A stretch of DNA of 9,767 nucleotides from DATJZH01 sp035499215 (GCA_035499215.1 DATJZH010000107.1:1-9767), one strand, 5' to 3'. Positions 1-6,526 are shown, numbered from the stretch's first letter. Notes: generated from the sequence alone by a model not told the origin. Numbers and translations: made by a program.

Positions 1-128
1 TCGACGGCTTCGACCTCGTGGAGCCGGGCCTGGTCTACGTCCCCCGGTGGCGGCCTGACTCGCCCGCCGACGTGCCCGGCGATCCCCGGAGGTCCGGAAA
101 CCTGGTCGGCGTCGCGCGCAAGCCCTGA
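1..128 (+). CDS. SAM-dependent methyltransferase, DUF574 type, C-terminal end (partial)
   Basis: Only the last 41 codons are in the window, read in the frame that starts at base 3 and ends with TGA at 126-128. The peptide begins DGFDLVEPGLVYVPRWRPD and ends NLVGVARKP. The pattern 'aromatic-x-LVEPG-x-V-x-V-x-RWRPD' followed by a short tail ending in V-x-RKP is typical of the C-terminus of the S-adenosyl-methionine methyltransferases of family DUF574 (Methyltransf_19). These are multi-copy in actinomycetes and their substrates are generally unknown. The SAM-binding core lies upstream of the window, so catalytic integrity cannot be judged. The gene reads toward the decayed region that follows, and I see no clear terminator just after the stop. 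The family call is by recognition of the tail only. Confidence 0.75.
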   Translation, partial: DGFDLVEPGLVYVPRWRPDSPADVPGDPRRSGNLVGVARKP

Positions 129-178
129 CGCGCGACCGGGCAGTTCGCCCGTCCCCCGGCCCGTCCCCCGGTAAACAC

Positions 179-319
179 CGCGAGGTTGCCCGTGCCGCAG
201 TAGTAAGGCCCGGCGGTGAAGATGCCCGCGCCCTGGAACGTATCGGAGTAGGCAACCTGCAGCTGGGTCGCCATGTAGCCGCCCGAGGAGGCGCCGGTGA
301 CATACACGCCGCAGATATT
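179..319 (-). pseudogene. Fragment of a PHB-depolymerase-family esterase
   Basis: On the minus strand a 47-codon stretch reads NICGVYVTGASSGGYMATQ, followed by LQVAYSDTFQGAGIFTAGPY and YCGTGNLA. This is the nucleophile-elbow region of PHB depolymerase-like alpha/beta hydrolases: a beta strand (VYVTG), the GxSxG elbow (G-A-S-S-G, with the first Ser as nucleophile), the following helix, and the 'F-x-GAG-x-x-x-GGPYYC' segment. The similarity stops abruptly on both sides. Upstream residues are Arg-rich and downstream residues Gly/Arg-rich, without family features. The catalytic Asp and His regions and any signal peptide are missing. A full gene would be about 300 or more codons, so this is a decayed remnant with no expected function. 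The nucleophile motif itself is still intact. Confidence 0.7.
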
Positions 320-639
320 CAGCCGGGCAGGGTGCCCGCGGCCCCGGTTGCAGCGTCTGGCCAGCCTGACCGTGCTGCGCCACCGCATGGTCAGGCGCCA
401 TTCCAAGGCGCCCTGGCAAGGTGGCGGACGCATCGCCGGCGGGAGTGATCCCTGCCTGAGCCGAGTATCGACCGGGCCGCAGGACCAATCCGCCACGGCT
501 TCTGGCCAATCCTGCACGGGTGCCTTGCCTAATTCTGCCTCCTTTCTACGGGATACCCTTTTCCGAGCATTAGCTTATGACCCGGCCAGGGGTCTAGCAG
601 CTGCGGTACGATTCCCGCGCGGCTCCGCGTTCGCCGTGC

Positions 640-967
640 CACGCACCGCCAGCAGCAGCTCAGCCGCCGGCGCGGTTGGGGATTGAGACCACAGCAAGGC
701 GAGGGCTCCCGTTACCAACGCGGCCGCGACAGTTGTCCCGCGGAGGATGACCGGTTCGCCGTCGGGCCCGAGGCTGGTGATGTTGTCGCCCGGCGCGAGG
801 ACACCCCGCGTCCCGATGGAACCGCCCAGGTTTGATTTTCGCTTTCTCCCCTGGCCGATGGCTCGATCAAGCCGGCGCTCATGTTCAGGATCCGCGCCCG
901 CCTGGATCGTCTGGACCATGGCCGCGGCCAGTTCCTGGGGAGTCGCATGAGGGGTACTGGCTCGTGA
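640..967 (-). pseudogene. Decayed S8 (subtilisin-like) peptidase, frameshifted and internally deleted
   Basis: Subtilase pieces lie in order on the minus strand but in two frames. Frame 1 (about 967-893) reads ATPQELAAAMVQTIQAGA. Frame 2 (about 897-844) continues with ARILNMSAGLIEPSARGE. Frame 1 then resumes (about 835-644) with SNLGGSIGTRGVLAPGDNIT and later GTTVAAALVTGALALLW. In subtilases of this type these are the helix before the central strand, that strand, the SN-x-G segment and the GTS-x-A-x-P active-site helix. The shift near 895 fits loss of two bases. Between the second and third pieces only about 8 bases remain where the family has some 40-50 residues, including the segment with the oxyanion Asn. 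The catalytic Ser of GTSxA is Thr (codon 731-733), and the conserved Pro of that motif is Ala. The Asp and His parts are not seen. Clearly inactive. Confidence 0.75.
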
Positions 968-1161
968 GCACGGGTGATCGTCATCGGGTCGCCAGTCGCC
1001 CCGCCGCCGAGATCGAGCGGTACCCAGGTCATGTCCGGGCCGCCGTCCGGGGATCGCTGCCGCCGCGCTCGTACCCCACCGGTCTGGCCAGGGGGGCCTC
1101 CGCCGGCCGTCTGGCAATCCGCTGAGAACCGCGGCGAAATCTATCTGAAACGCCACGGCCC

Positions 1162-1167
1162 CATAAT
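1162..1167 (+). promoter_or_regulatory. Candidate -10 box of a leaderless promoter for the ligase fusion gene
   Basis: CATAAT sits exactly six bases before the GTG start at 1174, the position expected of an actinobacterial -10 element when transcription begins at the start codon itself. There is no Shine-Dalgarno sequence before this GTG (the six bases between are CTGGGC), which agrees with a leaderless mRNA. I see no good -35 hexamer 16-18 bases upstream, so the promoter may depend mainly on the -10 or on an activator. The same layout (6-mer, six bases, GTG) is found in front of the minus-strand gene starting at 9099. Positional inference only. Confidence 0.4.
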
Positions 1168-1173
1168 CTGGGC

Positions 1174-3708
1174 GTGGGTGAGCGTCCGGAGTTCGTGGCC
1201 GCCGGGGTCGAGGAGGAGTTCCATACGGTCGATCTGAAGACGCGGCGGTTGACTGCCCGGGCCGACAGCGTCTTGGAGCAGCTGCCCGTTGAGAGGTTTG
1301 GCTCGGAGCTCCAGCGGTCCGTGGTGGAGGCCAACAGTCGTCCCTGTGTCCGCTTGGTCGACCTCGCCGAAGACATCGCGGCCCTGCGGCGAGCCGTAAT
1401 CGCCGCAGCAGAGCCTCTCGGGCTCGGTATCGTGGCGGCCGGCACGGCGCCCATTGCCTACCCTGACGCGCTCAAGGTCACGCCGGATCCGCGGTACGAG
1501 AACATGCTGGACGAGTACCAGATGCTGGCCAGCGAGCAGCTGATCTGCGGCGCACAGGTGCACGTCGACGTGGGCGATCGCGATCTTGCGGTGGCCGTCG
1601 CGCACCGTGTTTCGCCGTGGCTGCCGGCGCTGCTGGCACTGTCGGCGAGCTCGCCCTTCTGGCTGGGAGTGGACAGCGGTTACGCCAGCTACCGCACCCT
1701 TGTCTGGCGGCGCTGGCCGACCACGGGTGACCTGGGCGGGTTCGAGTCGGCCGCGGACTACGACCGGACGCTGGCCGACCTGGTGCAGTCTGAGGTCATC
1801 AGCGACCCCGGCATGATCTACTTCGATGTCCGGCCCTCGGCCCACCTGCCCACGGTGGAACTGCGCATCTGCGACGCCTGCCCGCGGTTGGAGGACGTGG
1901 TCCTGCTGGCCGGGCTCTTCCGCTCGCTGGTGATGCGGGAGATCGACAGCGCGATCGCGGGCGCCCCGCCGGTGCCCGTCCGCCCCGTGCTGCTCCAGGC
2001 GGCGACGTGGCGGGCCGCTCGGTCCGGCTTGGAGGGCAACCTCGTCGATCCGGCGACGGCCACGCCGGTGCCCGCCGCCCAGCTCATCGAGCGGCTGCTG
2101 GCAGAACTGCGGCCCACGCTCGAGTCGACCGGCGACTGGGAGCTTGTGGCGGATCTCACGAAGTCGGCGCTGGCCCGCGGTAGCTCCGCGGCACGCCAGC
2201 GTGCGGCGTACGCCCGCGGCGGCCTGCTGGCGGTCGTCGACACGCTGGTCGCCGAGACTCGCGCCAGCACGGATTGGCTGCCGGGTGCCGGACCTGACCG
2301 CACGGCGGTCAGCGCGATGCTGCAGGGCTATGCATCCGCGGAGGACGAAGCGATCCTGTTCGACGGCAGCGCCCGCGGACCGTACGCAATGATCATGGCT
2401 GTGCTCGACAGGATCGGGATAGACGGCCTGTGCGAGCGGCAGAGATATCGCGACGAGGTCCAGCGACAGATGGGAATGATCTTCCACGTGGGCGGCGAGG
2501 ACTCCGACCGGCTTTGTCCGATCGACCTCATCCCGCGGATCGTCGCCGCCGAGGACTGGCATCCGTTGCAGGCAGGGCTGACACAGCGGGTCCTCGCTCT
2601 GGAGGCTTTCCTGCACGACGCCTACGGAGAGCGCGCCGTGGTCCGCGACGGATCGCTGCCGGCTTGGGTGATCGACGACTCACCCGGTCTGCGGGCGTCG
2701 GGGCGGCAGGTCCCCCAGTCGGCGGTGCGGTGCTGCCTGGCGGGCATCGACCTGGTCCGCGATGGGGCCGGCCGGTGGGCGGTGCTTGAGGACAACCTGC
2801 GGGTTCCTTCCGGCGTCGGCAACGCCATTGCCAACCGCTGGCTGGCTGGCCGGGTTCTGCCCGAGCTCATCCCCGCGTCGCTGGGGCTCATCCCGGCGCC
2901 CGCGATGGCGGTGCAGGCGCTGCGGTCCGCGCTGACCAGGACCTCGCCGCACGCCGCCCTGGTGACCGCGGGCCCGGTGGACTCGGCATTCTGTGAGCAT
3001 CAGCTGCTTGCCCGCGAGCTGGACATCCCGCTCCTCCAGCCGGGCGATATGCGCGTGACGGACGACGGCGTGTGGGCCGAGGGCGCCGAGCCCGGCCGGG
3101 TGGAGGTGCTGTATCGCCGGATCGACGAGGACGAGCTTTTCGGCGCCAGGGGCGCGGACGGGCAGCTGCTTGGCCCTGGCCTGCTGGATGCGATCCGCGG
3201 CAGCGCCGTCGTCCTGGCTAACGCGCCGGGTAACGGGCTTGCCGACGACAAGTGCCTGTACGCCTTCGTGCCGAAGCTGATCGAGTACTACCTCGGCGAA
3301 CAGCCCTTGCTGGACAACGTGCCAACCTACCTGTGCCGCGACGCCGAGTCGCGCGCGGAGGTGCTGGACCGGCTGGCGGAGCTGGTGATCAAGCCGGTGC
3401 ACGGTTACGGCGGCGGCAGAGTCGTGATCGGCCCCGATGCCGCACCGGCGGAACTGCGGGCGGCCCGCTCCCGCATCCTCGCAGACCCGGCCCGCTGGAT
3501 CGCCCAGGAGACCGTGTCCCTTTCGACGCATCCGACGCTCGTCGACGGCCGGCTGGAGCCGCGGGCAGTCGACCTCCGGGGCTTCGTCTGCCTTGGCGGC
3601 GGCCCCATGGTGATCCCAGTCGCGCTGACCCGGGTGGCGCCAGGCGGAAGCAGGATCGTCAATTCATCGCGCGGAGGCGGCGCGAAGGACACATGGCTGT
3701 TGCATTGA
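1174..3708 (+). CDS. YbdK-type carboxylate-amine ligase fused to circularly permuted type 2 ATP-grasp ligase
   Basis: This 844-residue two-enzyme fusion is cytoplasmic, with no signal or membrane segment. Residues about 8-365 are a YbdK-like GCS2 ligase: GVEEEF at 11-16, CGAQVHVDV at 125-133 and PSAHLPTVELRICDAC at 221-236. E. coli YbdK and EgtA of the same superfamily form gamma-glutamyl amides with ATP. Residues about 380-844 are a circularly permuted ATP-grasp domain: EDNLRVPSG at 539-547, YRRIDEDE at 647-654, NAPGNGLADDK at 683-693, the lysine segment VIKPVHGYGGG at 738-748, QETVSLSTHPT at 778-788 and the terminal VNSSRGGGAKDTW at 829-841. Both halves look complete, so the protein could make two amide bonds in succession. 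The GTG at 1174 lacks a Shine-Dalgarno sequence and probably starts a leaderless mRNA; a GTG at 1195 is the alternative. The amidotransferase gene begins 55 bases downstream. Domain calls are firm; substrates are unknown. Confidence 0.92.
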   Translation: MGERPEFVAAGVEEEFHTVDLKTRRLTARADSVLEQLPVERFGSELQRSVVEANSRPCVRLVDLAEDIAALRRAVIAAAEPLGLGIVAAGTAPIAYPDALKVTPDPRYENMLDEYQMLASEQLICGAQVHVDVGDRDLAVAVAHRVSPWLPALLALSASSPFWLGVDSGYASYRTLVWRRWPTTGDLGGFESAADYDRTLADLVQSEVISDPGMIYFDVRPSAHLPTVELRICDACPRLEDVVLLAGLFRSLVMREIDSAIAGAPPVPVRPVLLQAATWRAARSGLEGNLVDPATATPVPAAQLIERLLAELRPTLESTGDWELVADLTKSALARGSSAARQRAAYARGGLLAVVDTLVAETRASTDWLPGAGPDRTAVSAMLQGYASAEDEAILFDGSARGPYAMIMAVLDRIGIDGLCERQRYRDEVQRQMGMIFHVGGEDSDRLCPIDLIPRIVAAEDWHPLQAGLTQRVLALEAFLHDAYGERAVVRDGSLPAWVIDDSPGLRASGRQVPQSAVRCCLAGIDLVRDGAGRWAVLEDNLRVPSGVGNAIANRWLAGRVLPELIPASLGLIPAPAMAVQALRSALTRTSPHAALVTAGPVDSAFCEHQLLARELDIPLLQPGDMRVTDDGVWAEGAEPGRVEVLYRRIDEDELFGARGADGQLLGPGLLDAIRGSAVVLANAPGNGLADDKCLYAFVPKLIEYYLGEQPLLDNVPTYLCRDAESRAEVLDRLAELVIKPVHGYGGGRVVIGPDAAPAELRAARSRILADPARWIAQETVSLSTHPTLVDGRLEPRAVDLRGFVCLGGGPMVIPVALTRVAPGGSRIVNSSRGGGAKDTWLLH

Positions 3709-3732
3709 TGTCTTGCGGAAGGATCCGTATGT

Positions 3733-3757
3733 ACGGGAAGCCCGTTCGCTCGGGGAG
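3733..3757 (+). promoter_or_regulatory. Small hairpin and ribosome binding site that fix the amidotransferase start
   Basis: GGGGAG at 3752-3757 is a strong Shine-Dalgarno sequence six bases before the ATG at 3764, and it settles the start against longer in-frame options (the frame is open upstream to about 3713). Just before it, ACGGG-AAG-CCCGT at 3733-3745 can form a five-pair stem with a three-base loop. A near-palindrome CCGTATGTACGG at 3725-3736 overlaps that stem. The stem is too short to be a convincing terminator and there is no T tract, so read-through from the upstream ligase gene is expected. It may simply tune translation. Confidence 0.6.
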
Positions 3758-3763
3758 CCACCG

Positions 3764-5533
3764 ATGTGCGGTCTGAGCGGCGAGCTCCGCTTCGACGGCG
3801 AGCCCGCCGACGCGGCGGCGGTGGCCCGGATGACCGCCGTTATGGAACCGCGGGGCCCCGACGGCTGCGGCATCTGGGCGCAGGGACCGGCTGCCCTCGG
3901 CCACCGTCGCCTGAAGGTCATCGATCTGTCCGCGCGGGCGTCCCAGCCCATGGTCGATGCCGAGCTTGGCCTGACCTGCGTCTTCAATGGCTGCCTCTAC
4001 AACTACAAGGATCTTCGTGACACGCTGCGCGCAGAGGGCTACCGGTTCTTCTCCGCATCTGATACCGAGGTGCTGGTGAAGGCCTACCACCGGTGGGGCC
4101 AGCGGTGCGTCGATCACTTCAAGGGAATGTTCGCCTTCGCGGTGGCGGAGCGCGATACCGGCCGGGTGACCCTCGCCCGCGACCGGCTAGGGATCAAGCC
4201 GCTCTATATCACGCGGAACGCGGCACGGCTGCGCTTCGCTTCCACGCTGCCCGCGCTGCTGGCCGGCGGCGGTGTCGACACCCATATTGACCGGACCGCC
4301 CTGCACCACTACATGACCTTCCACTCGGTAGCGCAGCCGCTCACCATCCTGGCAGGCGTCGACAAGCTGCCGCCTGCCACCGTCCGGACCTTTGAGCCGG
4401 ACGGCAGCGCCCTCGACGACTACGTCTACTGGCGACCGGACTTCACTCGCCGTCAGCAGCTGACGCCGGCGGAGTGGACGGAGGCGGTGCTGGCCGGTTT
4501 GCGCGCGGCGGTGGACCGGCGGATGGTGGCCGACGTGCCGGTCGGCGTGCTGCTGTCCGGCGGGCTGGATTCGAGCTTGATAGTGGCGCTCTTGGGCGAG
4601 GCGGGCCAGACGGATCTGCAGACCTTCAGCATCGGCTTCACCGCGGCAGGCGGCGAGTCCGGCGACGAGTTCGGCTACTCCGACCTCGTCGCCGAGCGTT
4701 TCGGCACCGACCACCACAAGATCCGGATAGACGACTCGCGGCTGCTGCCCGCTCTCCCCGGCGCCATCGCAGCCATGAGCGAGCCGATGGTGAGTCATGA
4801 CGTGGTCGCCTTCTACCTCCTGTCCCAGGAGGTGGCGCGGCACGTGAAGGTGGTCCAGTCCGGGCAGGGCGCCGACGAGGTGTTCGCGGGATACCACTGG
4901 CATCCGCCGCTGGCCGGAGTGCCGCGCGAGAGCGCGACGGCAGCGTATTCCACCCTGTTCTTCGATCGCCCGCATGACGGGCTGGCCGACATCCTGTGCC
5001 CCGACTACCTGACACCCGATGATGTCAGCTCGGCATATGTCCGGCGGCACTTCGTCACCCCGGGCGCCGATACCGCGCTGGACGCCGCGCTCCGGCTCGA
5101 CACGGGCGTCATGCTCGACGATCCGGTCAAGCGCGTCGACAACATGACGATGGCCTGGGGCCTGGAAGCACGTACTCCGTTCCTTGATCACGACCTGGTC
5201 GAACTGGCGGCCTCCTGTCCGCCAGAGCTCAAGCTCGCCTCGGGCGGCAAGGGCGTGCTGAAGAGCGCTGCCCGCGGCCTGGTCCCCGACGAGGTCATCG
5301 ACCGGCCCAAGGGGTACTTCCCGGTTCCGGCGATCCGCCACCTGCGTGGCCCATACCTCGACATGGTCCGCGAGGCGCTGACCTGCCCGGCGGCGAAGTC
5401 GCGCGGCTTGTTTCAGAGGTCATACCTCGAGAAAATGCTGCAGGCACCCGGCGAATACCGCACCACTGTGGGAGCCAGCGCGCTGTGGCAGCTGGCTTTG
5501 CTGGAATTATGGCTGCAGACCCACGGAATATAG
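3764..5533 (+). CDS. Asparagine-synthase-like glutamine amidotransferase, N-acetylglutaminylglutamine (NAGGN) type
   Basis: A 589-residue class II glutamine amidotransferase of the AsnB fold. Residues 1-190 are the glutaminase domain: N-terminal nucleophile Cys2 after Met removal, GHRRL at 46-50, FNG at 74-76 and SDTE at 99-102. Residues about 230-585 are the ATP-pyrophosphatase synthetase domain: PP-loop SGGLDSS at 265-271 and SGQGADEVFAGY at 366-377. It would use ammonia from glutamine to turn an AMP-activated carboxylate into an amide. The ATG at 3764 is required to expose Cys2 and has a strong Shine-Dalgarno sequence. The wording of the sequence (EPRGPDG, VSHDVVAFYLLSQEV, SGQGADEVFAGYHW) resembles the amidotransferases of NAGGN osmolyte synthesis more than true asparagine synthetases. 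Gln368 stands where E. coli AsnB has catalytic Glu348. The usual NAGGN partners (GNAT/ATP-grasp synthetase, M42 peptidase) are absent, and the upstream ligase fusion may supply its substrate. Real substrate unknown. Confidence 0.9.
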   Translation: MCGLSGELRFDGEPADAAAVARMTAVMEPRGPDGCGIWAQGPAALGHRRLKVIDLSARASQPMVDAELGLTCVFNGCLYNYKDLRDTLRAEGYRFFSASDTEVLVKAYHRWGQRCVDHFKGMFAFAVAERDTGRVTLARDRLGIKPLYITRNAARLRFASTLPALLAGGGVDTHIDRTALHHYMTFHSVAQPLTILAGVDKLPPATVRTFEPDGSALDDYVYWRPDFTRRQQLTPAEWTEAVLAGLRAAVDRRMVADVPVGVLLSGGLDSSLIVALLGEAGQTDLQTFSIGFTAAGGESGDEFGYSDLVAERFGTDHHKIRIDDSRLLPALPGAIAAMSEPMVSHDVVAFYLLSQEVARHVKVVQSGQGADEVFAGYHWHPPLAGVPRESATAAYSTLFFDRPHDGLADILCPDYLTPDDVSSAYVRRHFVTPGADTALDAALRLDTGVMLDDPVKRVDNMTMAWGLEARTPFLDHDLVELAASCPPELKLASGGKGVLKSAARGLVPDEVIDRPKGYFPVPAIRHLRGPYLDMVREALTCPAAKSRGLFQRSYLEKMLQAPGEYRTTVGASALWQLALLELWLQTHGI

Positions 5534-5567
5534 GGCAGCCATTGTTATCGAGGAGACGCGCGAGCGG

Positions 5568-5666
5568 ATGAAGAACGAGAAAGACGAGCGGTCAGGCAGC
5601 CTGAAGGGAATCGTCGTCATTGTGCCGTCATTTCGGGTGGATCGGGCGGGAACGCACACTGCATGA
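5568..5666 (+). CDS. Possible 32-codon small ORF overlapping the EgtC-like start
   Basis: An ATG at 5568 opens a 32-codon frame ending at TGA 5664-5666. AGGAGA at 5551-5556 stands 11 bases before it, slightly long but usable. The peptide is charged at the front (MKNEKDERSGSLKG), then has a short hydrophobic stretch (IVVIVPSF) and a tail VDRAGTHTA. It lies in the 86-base gap after the amidotransferase and overlaps the first 16 codons of the EgtC-like gene in another frame. It could be a translated coupling leader, a real small peptide made next to three peptide-bond enzymes, or chance. No family is recognised. Its front half (5568-5619) covers most of the gap, whereas its tail is constrained by the overlapping gene, so the tail alone says little about selection. 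Confidence 0.3.
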   Translation: MKNEKDERSGSLKGIVVIVPSFRVDRAGTHTA

Positions 5667-6456
5667 GCTGTTCTTCGACGCGGGCTATGGGCTGCGACGA
5701 CAGGCCAGAGTACCGCGGTGGCAGCGCGTCGGGCTGGTCAGTAAGGATGGCTTTGGCGCCGGCTGGTTTCCCATCGGGCGCGCCGGCGCGACCGAACGCT
5801 ATCGTACGGCGATCCCGATTTGGGACGACGGAATATTCCCCGCGCTGGCCCGCGAGGTCGCCTCGAGGTGTGTCCTGGGCGCGGTCCGAGCCGCCAGCCC
5901 GGGGATGCCCGTCGAGGAGAGCGCGAACGCGCCGTTCACCAATGGCCGCTGCCTGCTCAGCCTCAACGGGCATCTCAGCGTCAGCAAGGCCCGCCCCCTG
6001 CTCGGTTCGGGTCGTCCACCGGAATCCAGTTGCGACGCGGCGCTGCTCGCCGCGCTGCTGTGGCAGCGCCTGGACACCGGCCAGGACCTGCCGGAGGCGA
6101 TCGTGAGCGTGCTGCGCGATGTCGTACAGCTGGATTCCGGCGCCTGCCTGAACATGCTGGCCGCCGATGGCGGCCGGGTCGTCGCCACCGCGTGGGGCGA
6201 GACCCTCTGCTATCGGCGGGAGGCAGACGGCGTCCTCGTCGCCAGCGAGCCGCACGACGAGGAGGATGGCTGGATCCGCGTCGGGGACAAAACCGCGGTC
6301 ATCGCTGACACAGCGGGCATCCAGCTTCGCTTCATACCCCGCGATGGTCCGTTCTCCGCTGAGGTCAGTCCGGCTGCCGCGCCGCCCTGCACGTCGGCCG
6401 GCTTTACCCCGGATGTCGGGTTCCCGGCAAGCGGAGGTTCGCTCCAGGCCCTGTGA
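5620..6456 (+). CDS. EgtC-like class II amidohydrolase (Ntn, gamma-glutamyl amide hydrolase type)
   Basis: A 278-residue cytoplasmic Ntn hydrolase closely similar in layout to EgtC, which removes the gamma-glutamyl group from the hercynylcysteine sulfoxide conjugate in ergothioneine synthesis. Visible EgtC features are the nucleophile Cys2 in MCRHFGW, KDGFGAGWF at 42-50, LGAVRAASPGMPVEESANAP at 86-105, the oxyanion segment SLNG at 114-117, the Asp in SSCDAALLAALL at 136-147, ACLNMLAADG at 175-184 and VASEPHDEEDGW at 207-218. The start is TTG, forced because Cys2 must follow the initiator; GAAGGGAA at 5603-5610 is the likely ribosome site. EgtC of mycobacteria is about 227 residues, so the roughly 40-residue Ala/Pro/Gly-rich tail is extra. 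No EgtB, EgtD or EgtE is nearby, so an ergothioneine role is doubtful. The natural reading is deprotection of a gamma-glutamyl intermediate made by the upstream ligase, or glutaminase-like hydrolysis. Family firm, substrate inferred. Confidence 0.88.
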   Translation: MCRHFGWIGRERTLHELFFDAGYGLRRQARVPRWQRVGLVSKDGFGAGWFPIGRAGATERYRTAIPIWDDGIFPALAREVASRCVLGAVRAASPGMPVEESANAPFTNGRCLLSLNGHLSVSKARPLLGSGRPPESSCDAALLAALLWQRLDTGQDLPEAIVSVLRDVVQLDSGACLNMLAADGGRVVATAWGETLCYRREADGVLVASEPHDEEDGWIRVGDKTAVIADTAGIQLRFIPRDGPFSAEVSPAAAPPCTSAGFTPDVGFPASGGSLQAL

Positions 6457-6526
6457 CCTGCAGCGATGCGGCAGGGTCCGCGGTAGGTCATGATGATCGC
6501 CGGCGAGACAGAACACGGACGGATCA

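Larger units (their letters stand above)
129..1173. other. Long gap with no intact gene, containing two gene remnants
   Basis: About 1 kb between the methyltransferase stop and the ligase gene has no intact gene that I recognise. It holds an esterase fragment at about 179-319 and a subtilase remnant at about 640-967, both on the minus strand. The stretch between them, roughly 320-640, includes a relatively A/T-rich patch near 520-600 but no protein similarity I can name in any frame. The final 200 bases before the next gene also look non-coding, apart from the -10-like box at 1162-1167. Open frames through this region are not protein-like, being rich in Arg, Pro and Ser as expected for random GC-rich DNA. 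Confidence 0.7.

Noticed and set aside
1141..2616. Long open frame on the minus strand opposite the ligase fusion (491 codons)
   Set aside because: It is the antisense shadow of a real gene in GC-rich DNA: low-complexity Arg/Gly/His-rich translation without domains, while the plus strand carries continuous family motifs.
3713..3763. Longer N-terminus for the amidotransferase
   Set aside because: An upstream start would bury Cys2, which must be the N-terminal nucleophile, and the strong GGGGAG lies before 3764.
4187..5341. Long minus-strand open frame opposite the amidotransferase (384 codons)
   Set aside because: Same reason; the plus-strand frame has all AsnB-type motifs in order and the minus frame has none.
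5620..6456. Calling the gene egtC and the locus an ergothioneine cluster
   Set aside because: The EgtC fold is clear, but EgtB, EgtD and EgtE are absent and the ligase is a YbdK/ATP-grasp fusion rather than a typical EgtA, so a pathway name would be overreach.
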